The notes under the pieces: generated by a model
Seen by the model: only the letters and a program-made list of their open reading frames with translations
Told to the model about the DNA's origin: nothing
The model's database searches: none
Translations under genes and position numbers: made by a program
Part shown: positions 6,847 through 14,918 of the stretch, piece by piece
Layout: every line of letters begins with the position of its first letter
How positions within the stretch are numbered: the first letter of the stretch is position 1
Assembly (NCBI GenBank): GCA_044370655.1
Contig: JBILVD010000005.1
Span: forward strand, 1-25,066
DNA: 25,066 bases
Reading direction: 5' to 3'
From: CAZFPN01 sp044370655
GTDB lineage: Bacteria; Pseudomonadota; Alphaproteobacteria; Rickettsiales; Deianiraeaceae

Positions 6847-7298
6847 AGGTTGCTTTCGTTTGCACTGGTAATATTTGCAGATCTCCCCTTGCAGAAGCGA
6901 TTTTACGCCATTTAATGCCTGAAGTTGAGGTTTCTTCTAGTGGAGTTCAAAATTACCATAATGGTGAAAATCCTGACTATCGTGTGCTTAAGGTAGCAAA
7001 GGAAAACGGAATTTCTATGGAAGGGATAAATGCAAAACAGCTCACATTAAAGGATTTACAAGAAAATGACTATATATTTGCTGTTACCTCAAAACATAAA
7101 GAGCAAATTTTGAGGCATTGTCCAAAGGAGTTTGCCCATAAGGTTCATATTTTACTTGAATTTACAGGAACTTCAAATTTATGGAATAACGATGTGAGAG
7201 ACCCTTACTATGGCACAGAGGAAGATTTTAAAGAAGTGTTTGAGCTTTTGCTTGCTTCGTGTAAAGATTTAGTTAAAAAATTTAAAAATTCTCTCTAA
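6843..7298 (+). CDS. Low-molecular-weight protein tyrosine phosphatase
   Basis: This 151-residue cytosolic enzyme hydrolyses phosphotyrosine (or small phosphoesters) through a cysteinyl-phosphate. The N-terminal P-loop VCTGNICRSP gives the C-x5-R signature with nucleophile Cys7 and Arg13. The general acid is Asp120 in VRDPYYG, followed by the tyrosine pair typical of this family. Length is normal for LMW-PTPs. The fold is shared with arsenate reductases, but the DPYYG motif favours a phosphatase. It overlaps the lipoprotein gene by 4 bp. A weak stem, CTCTC/GAGAG at 7309-7329, then GTTTTATT follows the stop and may end the transcript. Confidence 0.9.
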   Translation: MKVAFVCTGNICRSPLAEAILRHLMPEVEVSSSGVQNYHNGENPDYRVLKVAKENGISMEGINAKQLTLKDLQENDYIFAVTSKHKEQILRHCPKEFAHKVHILLEFTGTSNLWNNDVRDPYYGTEEDFKEVFELLLASCKDLVKKFKNSL

Positions 7299-7417
7299 AA
7301 TATAATTTCTCTCTAAAAGTTATTGAGAGGTTTTATTAAATACCCCTAAGAATATTTTTAAAAAGCAACTCTAAAATAGAATAGTTCAACTAAAAATTTT
7401 TAGATGTGAGTTTGCAA

Positions 7418-7443
7418 GGTTTCCAACCCTAAGGATGGAAACC
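7418..7443. other. Strong hairpin in the spacer
   Basis: GGTTTCCA (7418-7425) pairs perfectly with TGGAAACC (7436-7443). Inside, after one A-A mismatch, CC pairs with GG around a CTAA loop. No T-run follows, so it is not a simple terminator. Confidence 0.6.
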
Positions 7444-7483
7444 AAAAGCAAAGAAACAGCTTTAACTAATTTGATATATGCAA

Positions 7484-7501
7484 GCATATGAAAACATATG
7501 C
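7484..7501. other. Hairpin GCATATG-AAAA-CATATGC
   Basis: A perfect 7-bp stem with an AAAA loop, preceded at 7476-7481 by ATATGC, which could compete for pairing. It may be an operator palindrome or an RNA stem. Confidence 0.45.
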
Positions 7502-7555
7502 GAGATATTTATAAAACAATATTTTGTAAAATGCAACTTATTTTTAATTTTTTTT

Positions 7556-7580
7556 TTGCTTACTAAAATCGCTATATAAT
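7556..7580 (+). promoter_or_regulatory. Putative promoter of the DUF2460-DUF2163 pair
   Basis: A perfect TATAAT (7575-7580) lies 35 bp before the ATG. TTGCTT (7556-7561) is only 13 bp upstream of it, too short for an ordinary -35, so a different -35 or an activator may be used. Confidence 0.4.
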
Positions 7581-7614
7581 GCTAAAATTTCTCGTATTAA
7601 TAATATAAATATAG

Positions 7615-8205
7615 ATGAAAAATTTATTTTTAGATATTTCTTTTCCAAAAAGTTTTTGTAATTTTTATAAACATTCAGTTGAATTTTTTACAAATTTGCA
7701 AATAGCAAAGAATGGTTCCGAGTCTAGGCTTATTTTGAGTGATTTTGGCAGAAGTAAATTTATTCTTGAAGAAGCCATTTTTCCAGAGAGTAAAGTGAAT
7801 GAGATATGGGCTTTTTACTGTTTAGTGAAGGGTAGGGGGCACTCATTTCGCTTTTTAGACGAAAAAGACAATCAAGCAGAAAATCAGGACTTACTTACAA
7901 CGGAAGATGGAATTTTTTTATCCAAAACTTATTTAATTTGTGGTTTGCCTTTTGTAAGAAAAATTACAAAACCTATAAAAAATGAATTGAAAATTACAAC
8001 TCAAAACGGCATTTTAGAGGAAAGTAAAGACTATGAAGCAAATTATCAAACTGGTGAAATATTATTAAAATCAAATATTTTTTCTCTTAAGGCGTCTTTT
8101 AAATTTGAGATAGAGGTGCGATTTGAAAGTGATGAGTTAGTTATTACGAGAGATAAATTTGGTAATTTTATTATAAAAAATTTAATTTTAACTGAAGTTT
8201 TATGA
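7615..8205 (+). CDS. DUF2460 (TIGR02217-type) GTA tail protein, RcGTA gp12-like
   Basis: This 196-residue protein belongs, by pattern, to the phage/GTA tail family DUF2460, whose members sit in the distal tail or baseplate of RcGTA-like particles. Family features are the N-terminal F-P motif (DISFPKSFC), a middle segment KGRGHSFRFLDEKD (the family's G-R-x-H-x-F-R-x-x-D), then a TTEDG...LSKTY segment. These are followed by VRKITKPIKNELKI and the DYEANYQTGEI segment. Slightly shorter than typical. The next gene starts within its stop codon (ATGA, 8202-8205), matching the conserved gp12-gp13 order of GTAs, but the rest of the tail cluster (NlpC/P60 peptidase, host-specificity protein) is absent here. 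Confidence 0.8.
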   Translation: MKNLFLDISFPKSFCNFYKHSVEFFTNLQIAKNGSESRLILSDFGRSKFILEEAIFPESKVNEIWAFYCLVKGRGHSFRFLDEKDNQAENQDLLTTEDGIFLSKTYLICGLPFVRKITKPIKNELKITTQNGILEESKDYEANYQTGEILLKSNIFSLKASFKFEIEVRFESDELVITRDKFGNFIIKNLILTEVL

Positions 8206-8924
8206 GGCAAGTTTTTACTTTATGTGTTGATGTCAATGGAGAGAAATTTACAAATTCTCCAATTACTTTTGAAATACAAGAAAATTTATATTTTCCATTA
8301 AAATCACTAAACTTTTTACACAATGATGGCGGAAAGGCAGTGATTGAATTTTCTATTGACATGCAAAACCCAGAACGCTTCCAAGGTAAAAGAGTAGAAT
8401 TATTCTATTTTAATAACACATTTGGAAAAAAATGGTTGCAAAAAATGGTTGTATATAAAATAATTAAAACAGATGCAAAAGTAAGACTTGAGTGCACTAG
8501 CTTAAAATCTCTTCTAGATTTAGGGAGAGCAAGGTTTTTTAGCCTTAATTGTCGTGCTAATTTTGGCGATGAGATGTGCAAGGCGGATGTGAAAAAACTT
8601 GGAATTTCAGGTATAATTGACTCTTTCAACAAAGAGAAAAATATAATTTTTGATGAGAATTTAAAAATTGAAAACCCAGAGCTTTATAAAGGTGGAAAAA
8701 TTAAGGTCGGTATGCATAATTTTATTGTTTTAAATGTCAAAAATGGTTTTGTGAAATTTTTAAATGAAGCAAAGATTGAATTATACTCAAAAGAAGAGTA
8801 TTTTTTAATTTCTAGTTGTGATAAAACCTTAAAGTGTTGCAAAGAAGTTCATAAAAATGCTGTAAATTTTCAAGGTGAACCTTTCGTGTTTGAAAAATTT
8901 TCAAGCTCCTCTTTTCAATCTTAA
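8202..8924 (+). CDS. DUF2163 / phage BR0599-type GTA tail protein, RcGTA gp13-like
   Basis: This 240-residue protein has both halves of the DUF2163/BR0599 family. The N-terminal half continues to LGRARFFSLNCRANFGDEMC (about 105-124), the family's LGR...CRA.FGD..C motif. The C-terminus has CDKTLKCCKEVHKNAVNFQG, matching the C-x2-C-type end with N-F-x-G-E-P. It is shorter than the ~290 residues usual for the family. In GTA clusters it follows DUF2460 and forms part of the tail hub. The gene overlaps its upstream partner by 4 bp. Its last 24 bp overlap the end of dnaG on the opposite strand, an unusually tight convergent arrangement. Confidence 0.82.
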   Translation: MRQVFTLCVDVNGEKFTNSPITFEIQENLYFPLKSLNFLHNDGGKAVIEFSIDMQNPERFQGKRVELFYFNNTFGKKWLQKMVVYKIIKTDAKVRLECTSLKSLLDLGRARFFSLNCRANFGDEMCKADVKKLGISGIIDSFNKEKNIIFDENLKIENPELYKGGKIKVGMHNFIVLNVKNGFVKFLNEAKIELYSKEEYFLISSCDKTLKCCKEVHKNAVNFQGEPFVFEKFSSSSFQS

Positions 8925-10523
8925 AAGCTCATCATTTATTCTTTTTACAGATTGAAAATCATTATTCTTTAATGCTAATGCTTTTTCTTCATTTAAATTT
9001 TGAAATACAAAATCGTTATAAATTTTGATATAAAATTCTTTAGGATTTTGCACGAATTTAAGGGGGTATTTTAATGATATTTCTTGATTTAAAGTTAAGT
9101 CTACCATTTCTCCCTTTACAATTTTCTCAAATTTTTTAGATGCAAAAGGGACAAAGTGTTCAAAGTAGAAATCTTCTTTAAAAAATTGTGGAAACTTTAA
9201 AAATAAAGCAAACAACATGCAATCTCTTGAAGAAAGCTCTGTTTTTTCCAAAATAATCGGCTTTATAGTTTTTTTTTCCACTCTTTTTAGGTTGAATATT
9301 TTATTTTTAATGTAAGACTGATAGTTTTTTTTGACTATTGCATTAGAGATTTTTTCGCAAAATTGAAGAGTATCAATCTCAAAAATTGAGGCTTCGTTCG
9401 GATTTGCAAAATTCACTCCTTGACTAAAAATTTGAAATATTCTTTCATATAGCGGTGTTTTTTGTGAGATTTTTTGAGACATTTTATCAGCCCCGAAGCT
9501 TTTTAAGAAATCATCCGCATCTTTTGCTTCCAAGTCAATAAAATTAAGACTTCTTTGTGGAGTTAAAAATGGTAGACATAATTCAATTGACCGCTTTTCA
9601 GCCTTTCTTCCTGCCTCATCTGAATCGTAACAAAAAATTATTTCATTTGATACGCTAAACAGTAAATTTATTTGTTCCTCAGAAAATGCCGTCCCCATTT
9701 GTGCAACAGTTGATTTAAACCCATTTTGATGCATTTTTATCACATCCAAGTATCCCTCTACAACTATAATCGATGAACGTATTTTTTTTGCCTTTTCAAT
9801 GCCGTATATGATGCGATTTTTCTTAAAAATTTCACTTTCTTTTGAGTTGATATACTTTGCAATTTTCATCTCCTCCTGCTCTTTTGTAAAAATCCTACCC
9901 CCAAAAGCAATTACTTTGCCTTGTAAATCCATTATAGGGAAGGTGATTCTACCCCCAAATGTATTGTAAAAGCCACCATCTTCTTTTTTACCGATTAACC
10001 CAAGTTTTAACATTTCATCAATTTTATCAGGAAAGTAAGAGAGTAAAAAATCACCCTCTCGTGGGCAAAAACCAAGTTTGAATTCTGCAATTATTTCATC
10101 AGAAAGTAAACGTCTTTTTTTAAGATATTTAATTGCGAGTTGCCCCCTTTCGGTTTTTAACTGTGAAGCAAAAATTTCTGAGACTTTTTCAAGTAAAGAC
10201 TTCTGCTCCAAAGCCTCTTTATTTTCGTTTGGTTTAAATTTTGTCAGTGTAATTCCATATTTTTCCGCTATTTCTTCTAAAGCTTCTGTAAACGAGATTT
10301 TTTTGTATTCCTGTAAAAATGTAAATATATTTCCACCCTTATTACACCCAAAACAATAAAAGAATTTTTTGTCATCGTCTACTCTAAAAGATGGAGTTTT
10401 TTCATTATGAAAGGGGCAAAGTCCTAGGTATGCTCTTCCGTGTAAAGGCTTCAACTTAATAAATTGACCTATAAGAGAAGAAGGGGAGACTAAATCAGAA
10501 ACTAGATTTACGTTGTCTGTCAT
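8901..10523 (-). CDS. dnaG: DNA primase
   Basis: DnaG makes the RNA primers for chromosome replication. The N-terminal CHC2-type zinc ribbon is complete (Cys36, His39, Cys57, Cys60, in LCPFHNEKTPSFRV and YCFGC). The RNA polymerase core follows, with TOPRIM motifs VVEGYLDVI (the acidic EGxxD) and FCYDSDEAGRKA (DxD). At 540 residues it is somewhat shorter than the ~580-600 usual. The C-terminal helicase-binding region after about residue 410 is short and poorly conserved, as often seen in reduced genomes. The start ATG overlaps the psd stop (10520-10523), so it is translated with psd. No sigma-70 gene (rpoD) follows, unlike the classical macromolecular-synthesis operon. Confidence 0.95.
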   Translation of the reverse strand: MTDNVNLVSDLVSPSSLIGQFIKLKPLHGRAYLGLCPFHNEKTPSFRVDDDKKFFYCFGCNKGGNIFTFLQEYKKISFTEALEEIAEKYGITLTKFKPNENKEALEQKSLLEKVSEIFASQLKTERGQLAIKYLKKRRLLSDEIIAEFKLGFCPREGDFLLSYFPDKIDEMLKLGLIGKKEDGGFYNTFGGRITFPIMDLQGKVIAFGGRIFTKEQEEMKIAKYINSKESEIFKKNRIIYGIEKAKKIRSSIIVVEGYLDVIKMHQNGFKSTVAQMGTAFSEEQINLLFSVSNEIIFCYDSDEAGRKAEKRSIELCLPFLTPQRSLNFIDLEAKDADDFLKSFGADKMSQKISQKTPLYERIFQIFSQGVNFANPNEASIFEIDTLQFCEKISNAIVKKNYQSYIKNKIFNLKRVEKKTIKPIILEKTELSSRDCMLFALFLKFPQFFKEDFYFEHFVPFASKKFEKIVKGEMVDLTLNQEISLKYPLKFVQNPKEFYIKIYNDFVFQNLNEEKALALKNNDFQSVKRINDELLRLKRGA

Positions 10524-11203
10524 TCTTTTTCCGCTATTATAGTTTCACCGCAAACCATAGTTTGACCAAGCATTATTTTAATTTTAAAGGTTAAAGGGAT
10601 ATATAAGTCAATTCTACTTCCAAATTTTATTATTCCGTACCTTTCGCCAGCTTCTAGCCTTTTCTCCGCAGAAACATCGCACACTATCCTCCTTGCAATT
10701 AACCCCGCAATTTGCACTACTGCAAACTTTCCATAATTTGAAGATATTATGACTGTATTTCGCTCGTTTTCTTCGCTTGCTTTATCAACTCCTGCATTTA
10801 AAAACTTACCTTTATGATATATTACCTTATCTACAATTCCAGCAATCGGAGAGCGATTGACGTGGACGTTAAAAACGTTAAGAAATATACTTACTTTTTG
10901 CATTTCTTCATTTATCCCAGTTTCAGCAGGAGGCACACGCTTTGAAATATCAACCACAACACCGTCAGCGGGGGAGGAGACTACACCTTCTTCTGTGTTT
11001 GTTACTCTTTCTGGGTCTCTAAAAAAGTATATGCACCACATTGATATTATTGTAAACACAAAACCTAGTAGATTAGCTAACGTAAAGCCTAGAATAATCA
11101 ATAAAAATGAGATAAAAATATAGGCATATCCTTCCCTATGAGTGTGCTTAATAATTTTACTTAAAAATCTTGTAATTTCCTCAAAAATCACCTTAAAAAA
11201 CAT
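10520..11203 (-). CDS. psd: Phosphatidylserine decarboxylase, short (PSD-A) type
   Basis: It converts phosphatidylserine to phosphatidylethanolamine at the inner membrane. The 227-residue length fits the short PSD type common in Rickettsiales. Two hydrophobic stretches (about 26-60) anchor the N-terminus. SSPADGVVVDI carries the conserved Asp80 and FNVHVNRSP the conserved His114. The self-cleavage site is Gly195-Ser196 in KFGSRIDLY, where cleavage yields the pyruvoyl group; the short family uses this GS in place of LGST. It heads the psd-dnaG pair and is divergent from the outer membrane protein gene. Confidence 0.93.
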   Translation of the reverse strand: MFFKVIFEEITRFLSKIIKHTHREGYAYIFISFLLIILGFTLANLLGFVFTIISMWCIYFFRDPERVTNTEEGVVSSPADGVVVDISKRVPPAETGINEEMQKVSIFLNVFNVHVNRSPIAGIVDKVIYHKGKFLNAGVDKASEENERNTVIISSNYGKFAVVQIAGLIARRIVCDVSAEKRLEAGERYGIIKFGSRIDLYIPLTFKIKIMLGQTMVCGETIIAEKE

Positions 11204-11226
11204 ATAAAAAACATTTATTTACAAGA

Positions 11227-11255
11227 GTAATAAATATGCTTTTTTTAAATTGCAA
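11227..11255 (-). promoter_or_regulatory. Putative promoter of psd-dnaG
   Basis: On the minus strand: TTGCAA (11255-11250), a 17-bp spacer, TATTAC (11232-11227), ending 23 bp before the psd ATG. Confidence 0.5.
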
Positions 11256-11273
11256 GCTTTTTTATAAAAAATA

Positions 11274-11302
11274 TTGCTTTTTTCTAAAAACTCCGTTATC
11301 AA
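11274..11302 (+). promoter_or_regulatory. Putative promoter of the outer membrane protein gene
   Basis: TTGCTT (11274-11279), a 17-bp spacer, TATCAA (11297-11302). It places the transcript start near 11309, which argues for the ATG at 11328 as the start codon over upstream alternatives. Confidence 0.5.
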
Positions 11303-11327
11303 TAGGGAAGTGAATATTTTGTTTCTT

Positions 11328-12128
11328 ATGAAAAATAGATTTATATTTTCAATTATTTTTTCTTTTTTAACGCTTTACTTCAATGTGAATGCAAATTCAA
11401 TTGCAAGACAGTCTGTTAATTTTCGTCCAGTTAATGGATTAGAAGCTAAAGAAAACACTCTTGAAGAGGAGGGGCAACGTGAGATTTTAATTAAAAAAAG
11501 CGAGACAAGAAAAGTTGAAATTAGTAATTATGATAAAAATTTTTACAAACCTTCTGAGAAAAATTTATACATACTTTTAGGTTATAATAACCAAATTTAT
11601 ACAAAAACATCTAGTGAATTATTTGGTCAAAATGCAACCTTAAATTTTGCAACACCAATTGTAGACAAAAGATTTGGAGGAGAGGTATTTTTTGGTGGAA
11701 AATTTGGGGAAAATAGAGATTTATTGTTTGAAGTTGGTATTGATTATAATTTTGCTTACCTAGACTTTAAAAAGCCAGTTATAACAATGGAAAATCGCTC
11801 AATAGAGGCTGCGGGAATTCATACAATTAATCCTTCCTTCAGGTTTGCATATAATTTTTTTACAATAGATGATTTCGCATTTTATGGAGGGCTTTCAACA
11901 GGTTTTTCAATTTTATACTTTGCATTTGGAGATGAAAGTAAAGTAAAATATAGCTTTCAATATGGCACTATTGCTGGAATTTCATACTCTTTAAGTGAAA
12001 GTTTTGAATTATTATTATCTCACAAATTCTTTTACAATCCAAAAAAAACTTTTATAATTCAAGATAAAAAATATATCACTGGATTTACAGGTCATAACCT
12101 AAATTTAGGCGTGAAAATTAAATTTTAA
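11328..12128 (+). CDS. Outer membrane beta-barrel protein, unnamed
   Basis: A 266-residue exported protein. The frame is open further upstream (to 11274), but the ATG at 11328 gives a clean signal peptide (MKNRFIFSIIFSFLTLYFNV, cleavage probably after VNA) and lies downstream of the predicted promoter. After a polar linker (about residues 25-75), alternating strands follow: NLYILLGYNNQIYTK, EVFFGGKFGENRDLLFEVGI, TINPSFRFAYNFF, FAFYGGLSTGFSI. It ends NLNLGVKIKF, with the terminal Phe favoured by the BAM machinery. This resembles the small (8-10 strand) barrels of the OmpA/OmpW/P44-like type found in Rickettsiales. I cannot assign a specific family or ligand. Confidence 0.7.
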   Translation: MKNRFIFSIIFSFLTLYFNVNANSIARQSVNFRPVNGLEAKENTLEEEGQREILIKKSETRKVEISNYDKNFYKPSEKNLYILLGYNNQIYTKTSSELFGQNATLNFATPIVDKRFGGEVFFGGKFGENRDLLFEVGIDYNFAYLDFKKPVITMENRSIEAAGIHTINPSFRFAYNFFTIDDFAFYGGLSTGFSILYFAFGDESKVKYSFQYGTIAGISYSLSESFELLLSHKFFYNPKKTFIIQDKKYITGFTGHNLNLGVKIKF

Positions 12129-12188
12129 TTTTTTACTTGCTTTTTATAATATTTTACTTTAAGTATTTTTTATAATAATTGATTATTT

Positions 12189-12875
12189 ATGGTAGACATT
12201 ATAATTTTTGCCTTAATCACGGCATTTTTATTGTGGAAGTTGAAGGGAGTTCTTGGAAAAGAAGAAGAAGGAAGTAAGCGAAATATAGTGAGTTCAATAA
12301 AGGATATCACGGGAATGACAAAGGAAATACCTCAAAATCTAATTGAATTAAAAAAAGAGCAGAAAGAAAAAAGAAAATTTGAGCTTGAGGAAGAAATAAA
12401 AATAAATTTGGAAATGATAAATCCAAAATTTGAAACTGCCTATAAAGTCCTTTCAAATGCTTTACCTACTGGTCCTTTCGATTTAAAAAACTTTTTAAAT
12501 AATATCGAAGGGCTTTTTACAACTTTAATTGAAAGCAGAGACAAAAAAGATTTAACCGAATTGATATCCCAAGTTTCACCTGAGGTTTTTAACATGCTTG
12601 CGAACTTTATTGAAGAAGAGAGAGTTAAAAACCCTCATCAAAAAATGGAATTAGTTAAAATTAATAGCATTCAAATTGCAGAATTTAATGCCTTTGAAGA
12701 TGGTTCCGCACTAATAAAAGTTATTGTTTTATCAGAGCAAATTAGGTATGTTAAAGATGGAGAGAATATCATTTCTGGTAGCATTACAATACCTTCAAAA
12801 TTCTCAGACTTGCTGACAATTGAAAGAGTTTCTAAAAATAAGCAATATTCTTGGATTTTGACAAAAATTGAGTAG
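12189..12875 (+). CDS. TimA-type Tim44-domain protein
   Basis: A 228-residue protein with one N-terminal membrane helix (residues 1-18, VDIIIFALITAFLLWKL), a charged helical linker (about 30-75) and a Tim44-like C-terminal domain (about 80-225) facing the cytoplasm. The pattern MINPKFETAYKVLSNAL...FLNNIEGLFTTLIESRDKKDLTELISQVSPEVFNMLANFIEEERVK, shown here in parts, matches the alphaproteobacterial homologues of mitochondrial Tim44. In that family it is proposed to act at the inner membrane in protein translocation or assembly. The membrane anchor plus domain order is the standard one. The mscS gene follows directly. Confidence 0.75.
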   Translation: MVDIIIFALITAFLLWKLKGVLGKEEEGSKRNIVSSIKDITGMTKEIPQNLIELKKEQKEKRKFELEEEIKINLEMINPKFETAYKVLSNALPTGPFDLKNFLNNIEGLFTTLIESRDKKDLTELISQVSPEVFNMLANFIEEERVKNPHQKMELVKINSIQIAEFNAFEDGSALIKVIVLSEQIRYVKDGENIISGSITIPSKFSDLLTIERVSKNKQYSWILTKIE

Positions 12876-12885
12876 TTTTTTTGGT

Positions 12886-14139
12886 ATGCTAAACATAACC
12901 TCACTTTCTATTATTGGAGGAATTTTATGCACTTCATACTTCATTGCAAATTATATTTCATCTAAAGCGAAGGTTAAGATAATCAAATTCTTTTACCAAA
13001 AAAAAGAAAGATTAGATGCAACAAACTTCATCTTCAAGCTTTTTATTCAGTGCCTCACTCCCTTTATATTTATACTAATTGCCTCATTGCTTAGCTTTAC
13101 CTTACCTTTAACTTTGGGGAAGTTACAAATACCAATACTGCAAAAAATCCCCTTTTTAATAACAGTTTCTGCTGTTAGCTTCAGTGTAAAATTTGGTTTG
13201 ATTTGGCTTCTTTATAGAATTGCAAACATTTCTTCCGTTAGTAGGGCGGTAAATAAGATTTTTGCAATTGGACTTTTACTTTTAACCGCTTTTAATTTTA
13301 TCGGTCTTAATGATTATATAGTTAAATTTTTAGATGGCTTTAGAACAAATTTTGGTAGTTTTGAACTTTCTATTTATAAAGTATCCATTTTTTTTGTGAT
13401 TTTTGCTGGGCTTTTTTGGTTCAATCGTATTTTTTTAGAATGCTTGAAAAAGGGTTTAGATACAACTGAAATAGGCACAAATACTAAAGTTTTGCTGTTG
13501 AAGTTTTTTGGAATGATACTCCTTGCCTTTGCAGTCATAACCGCACTTTCTTCCACAGGTCTTGACATAAAATCACTTACCATTTTCGGTTCCGCACTTG
13601 TAGTGGGGTTAGGTTTTGGTTTTCAAAAACTTGTCTCAAATGTTATTAGCGGAATTACTATATCTTTCGAGGAAATAATCAAAGAAGGGGATATAATTCT
13701 TATAGATGATAAAAGAGAAATAAAGGGAGTTGTCAAAAGCCTTAATATGCGGTATGTTTTAATAGCGGAATTTGATGGAAAGGAGGTTATTGTGCCAAAT
13801 GATACAATTTTAACGAGTAATATAGCAAACCTTACTCACTCGCATAATTTACTTAGAATAAGGGCGGATATAACATTACCAATTAATATTGATATTGAAG
13901 CTTTTCGTATTGATATTATGAGGATTATGAATTCAAATCCATATGCAAGCAAAGTTGAAGAATGCGTTTTTCATATTGAAAAATTAAGTGAAATCGGAAT
14001 TCATGCATTTTTATTTTTTTGGACAGATAACCCCTTTGATGTAAACGTTGCAAGAACAAGCTTAATGTCCTCGGTTTTAAATTACATCAAAGAGAAAGAA
14101 ATTACACTTCCAGAGCCAATTACAAAAATTACAAGGTGA
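12886..14139 (+). CDS. MscS-family mechanosensitive channel
   Basis: A membrane channel that opens under turgor to release solutes. About five hydrophobic helices precede the MscS core. TM3 plus vestibule read TGLDIKSLTIFGSALVVGLG, then FGFQKLVSNVISGI and EIIKEGDIILI, followed by the beta domain (GVVKSLNMRYVLIAEFDGKE and VIVPNDTILTSNIANL), all classic. At ~417 residues it is longer than E. coli MscS (286) because of extra N-terminal helices. The ATG at 12886 is chosen; a TTG at 12868 would overlap timA by 8 bp and is possible. Its 3' end overlaps the convergent map gene by 11 bp. Confidence 0.88.
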   Translation: MLNITSLSIIGGILCTSYFIANYISSKAKVKIIKFFYQKKERLDATNFIFKLFIQCLTPFIFILIASLLSFTLPLTLGKLQIPILQKIPFLITVSAVSFSVKFGLIWLLYRIANISSVSRAVNKIFAIGLLLLTAFNFIGLNDYIVKFLDGFRTNFGSFELSIYKVSIFFVIFAGLFWFNRIFLECLKKGLDTTEIGTNTKVLLLKFFGMILLAFAVITALSSTGLDIKSLTIFGSALVVGLGFGFQKLVSNVISGITISFEEIIKEGDIILIDDKREIKGVVKSLNMRYVLIAEFDGKEVIVPNDTILTSNIANLTHSHNLLRIRADITLPINIDIEAFRIDIMRIMNSNPYASKVEECVFHIEKLSEIGIHAFLFFWTDNPFDVNVARTSLMSSVLNYIKEKEITLPEPITKITR

Positions 14140-14917
14140 AGATTTCATTACCATTTGCATTTATGCCAATCGTATGCTCGTATTGAGCAGAAAGTGAGCG
14201 ATCTTTCGTTGTTGCCGTCCATCCATCTACTTTACTAACTACGGTTTGATATTTCCCTGCATTCACCATAGGCTCTATTGTAAAAAACATACCCTCTTCA
14301 ATTTTTATGTCTTGATATTTATTTTTCACATCATTAAAGTGCATAATCTGAGGTTCCATATGAAATACTTTCCCAATTCCGTGACCGCAAAAATCTCTCA
14401 CACAAGAGTATCCATTTTTCTCTACATAGTTTTGAATTACAAGCCCAATTTCACGTAAAGTCGCCCCTGGTTTTGTTTTGTCAATTCCAAGCATCATTGC
14501 ATCAAACGTAACTTTGCACAGTCTTTCTGCCATTAAAGAAGGTTTTCCAGCAAAAAACATTCGGCTTGTGTCTCCATAATATCCATCAAGAATCACCGTT
14601 ACGTCTATATTTAATATATCGCCATTTTTTAGAATTTCTTTTTCCGATGGAATTCCATGACATACAACATTATTTATAGATGTACAAATGGATTTTGGAT
14701 ACCCCCTATAACCAAGTGGAGCGGGAATTGCTCCGTTTTTTAAAATAAAATTATGACAAAGTTCATCAAGCTTAAGTGTTGAAATTCCAACATCAATGTG
14801 AGTTGAAATGAAGTCTAAAACTTGCTTTGCCAACTTGCCAGCTTTTCTCATTCCCTCAAAATCTTCCAAATTATGGAGAAATACTCCACTTATGGATTTT
14901 TTATAATTTTCATACAT
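14129..14917 (-). CDS. map: Methionine aminopeptidase, type I
   Basis: It removes the initiator methionine from new proteins. All residues expected of the two-metal site are visible: Asp105 and Asp116 (NIDVTVILDGYYGDTSRMF), His179 (CGHGIGKVFH), Glu215 (FFTIEP), Glu247 (YEHTI). His87 (VVCHGIP), the substrate-side histidine, is also conserved. Length 262 is normal for type Ia, with no insert. It is the last gene of the minus-strand run from the YrdC fusion, 1 bp after dusB. It lacks the usual rpsB or secY neighbours. Confidence 0.96.
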   Translation of the reverse strand: MYENYKKSISGVFLHNLEDFEGMRKAGKLAKQVLDFISTHIDVGISTLKLDELCHNFILKNGAIPAPLGYRGYPKSICTSINNVVCHGIPSEKEILKNGDILNIDVTVILDGYYGDTSRMFFAGKPSLMAERLCKVTFDAMMLGIDKTKPGATLREIGLVIQNYVEKNGYSCVRDFCGHGIGKVFHMEPQIMHFNDVKNKYQDIKIEEGMFFTIEPMVNAGKYQTVVSKVDGWTATTKDRSLSAQYEHTIGINANGNEIFTL

Positions 14918-14918
14918 A

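Larger units (their letters stand above)
7299..7614. other. Non-coding spacer of 316 bp with hairpins, possible small RNA or leader
   Basis: No protein-coding frame of substance is visible. The left end may hold a weak terminator for the phosphatase (CTCTC/GAGAG at 7309-7329, then TTTTATT). The centre has two clear hairpins listed separately. It then runs into an AT-rich segment with ten consecutive T (about 7548-7557) and a TATAAT (7575-7580) ahead of the DUF2460 gene. I could not match it to tmRNA, RNase P RNA, 4.5S, 6S or a tRNA. Confidence 0.5.

Noticed and set aside
7418..7501. A CRISPR-like or tRNA-like element in the spacer
   Set aside because: No regularly spaced repeats of 20 bp or more, and no cloverleaf or T-loop sequence. 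Only two isolated hairpins and short CATATG copies are present.
11274..11327. An upstream start for the barrel protein
   Set aside because: The TTG at 11274 is part of the likely -35 box, and starting there would put 18 residues in front of a good signal peptide.
12137..12176. A promoter for timA using TTGCTT at 12137 and TATAAT at 12171
   Set aside because: The spacer would be 28 bp, and no good -10 lies at 16-18 bp, so I did not list it as a promoter.
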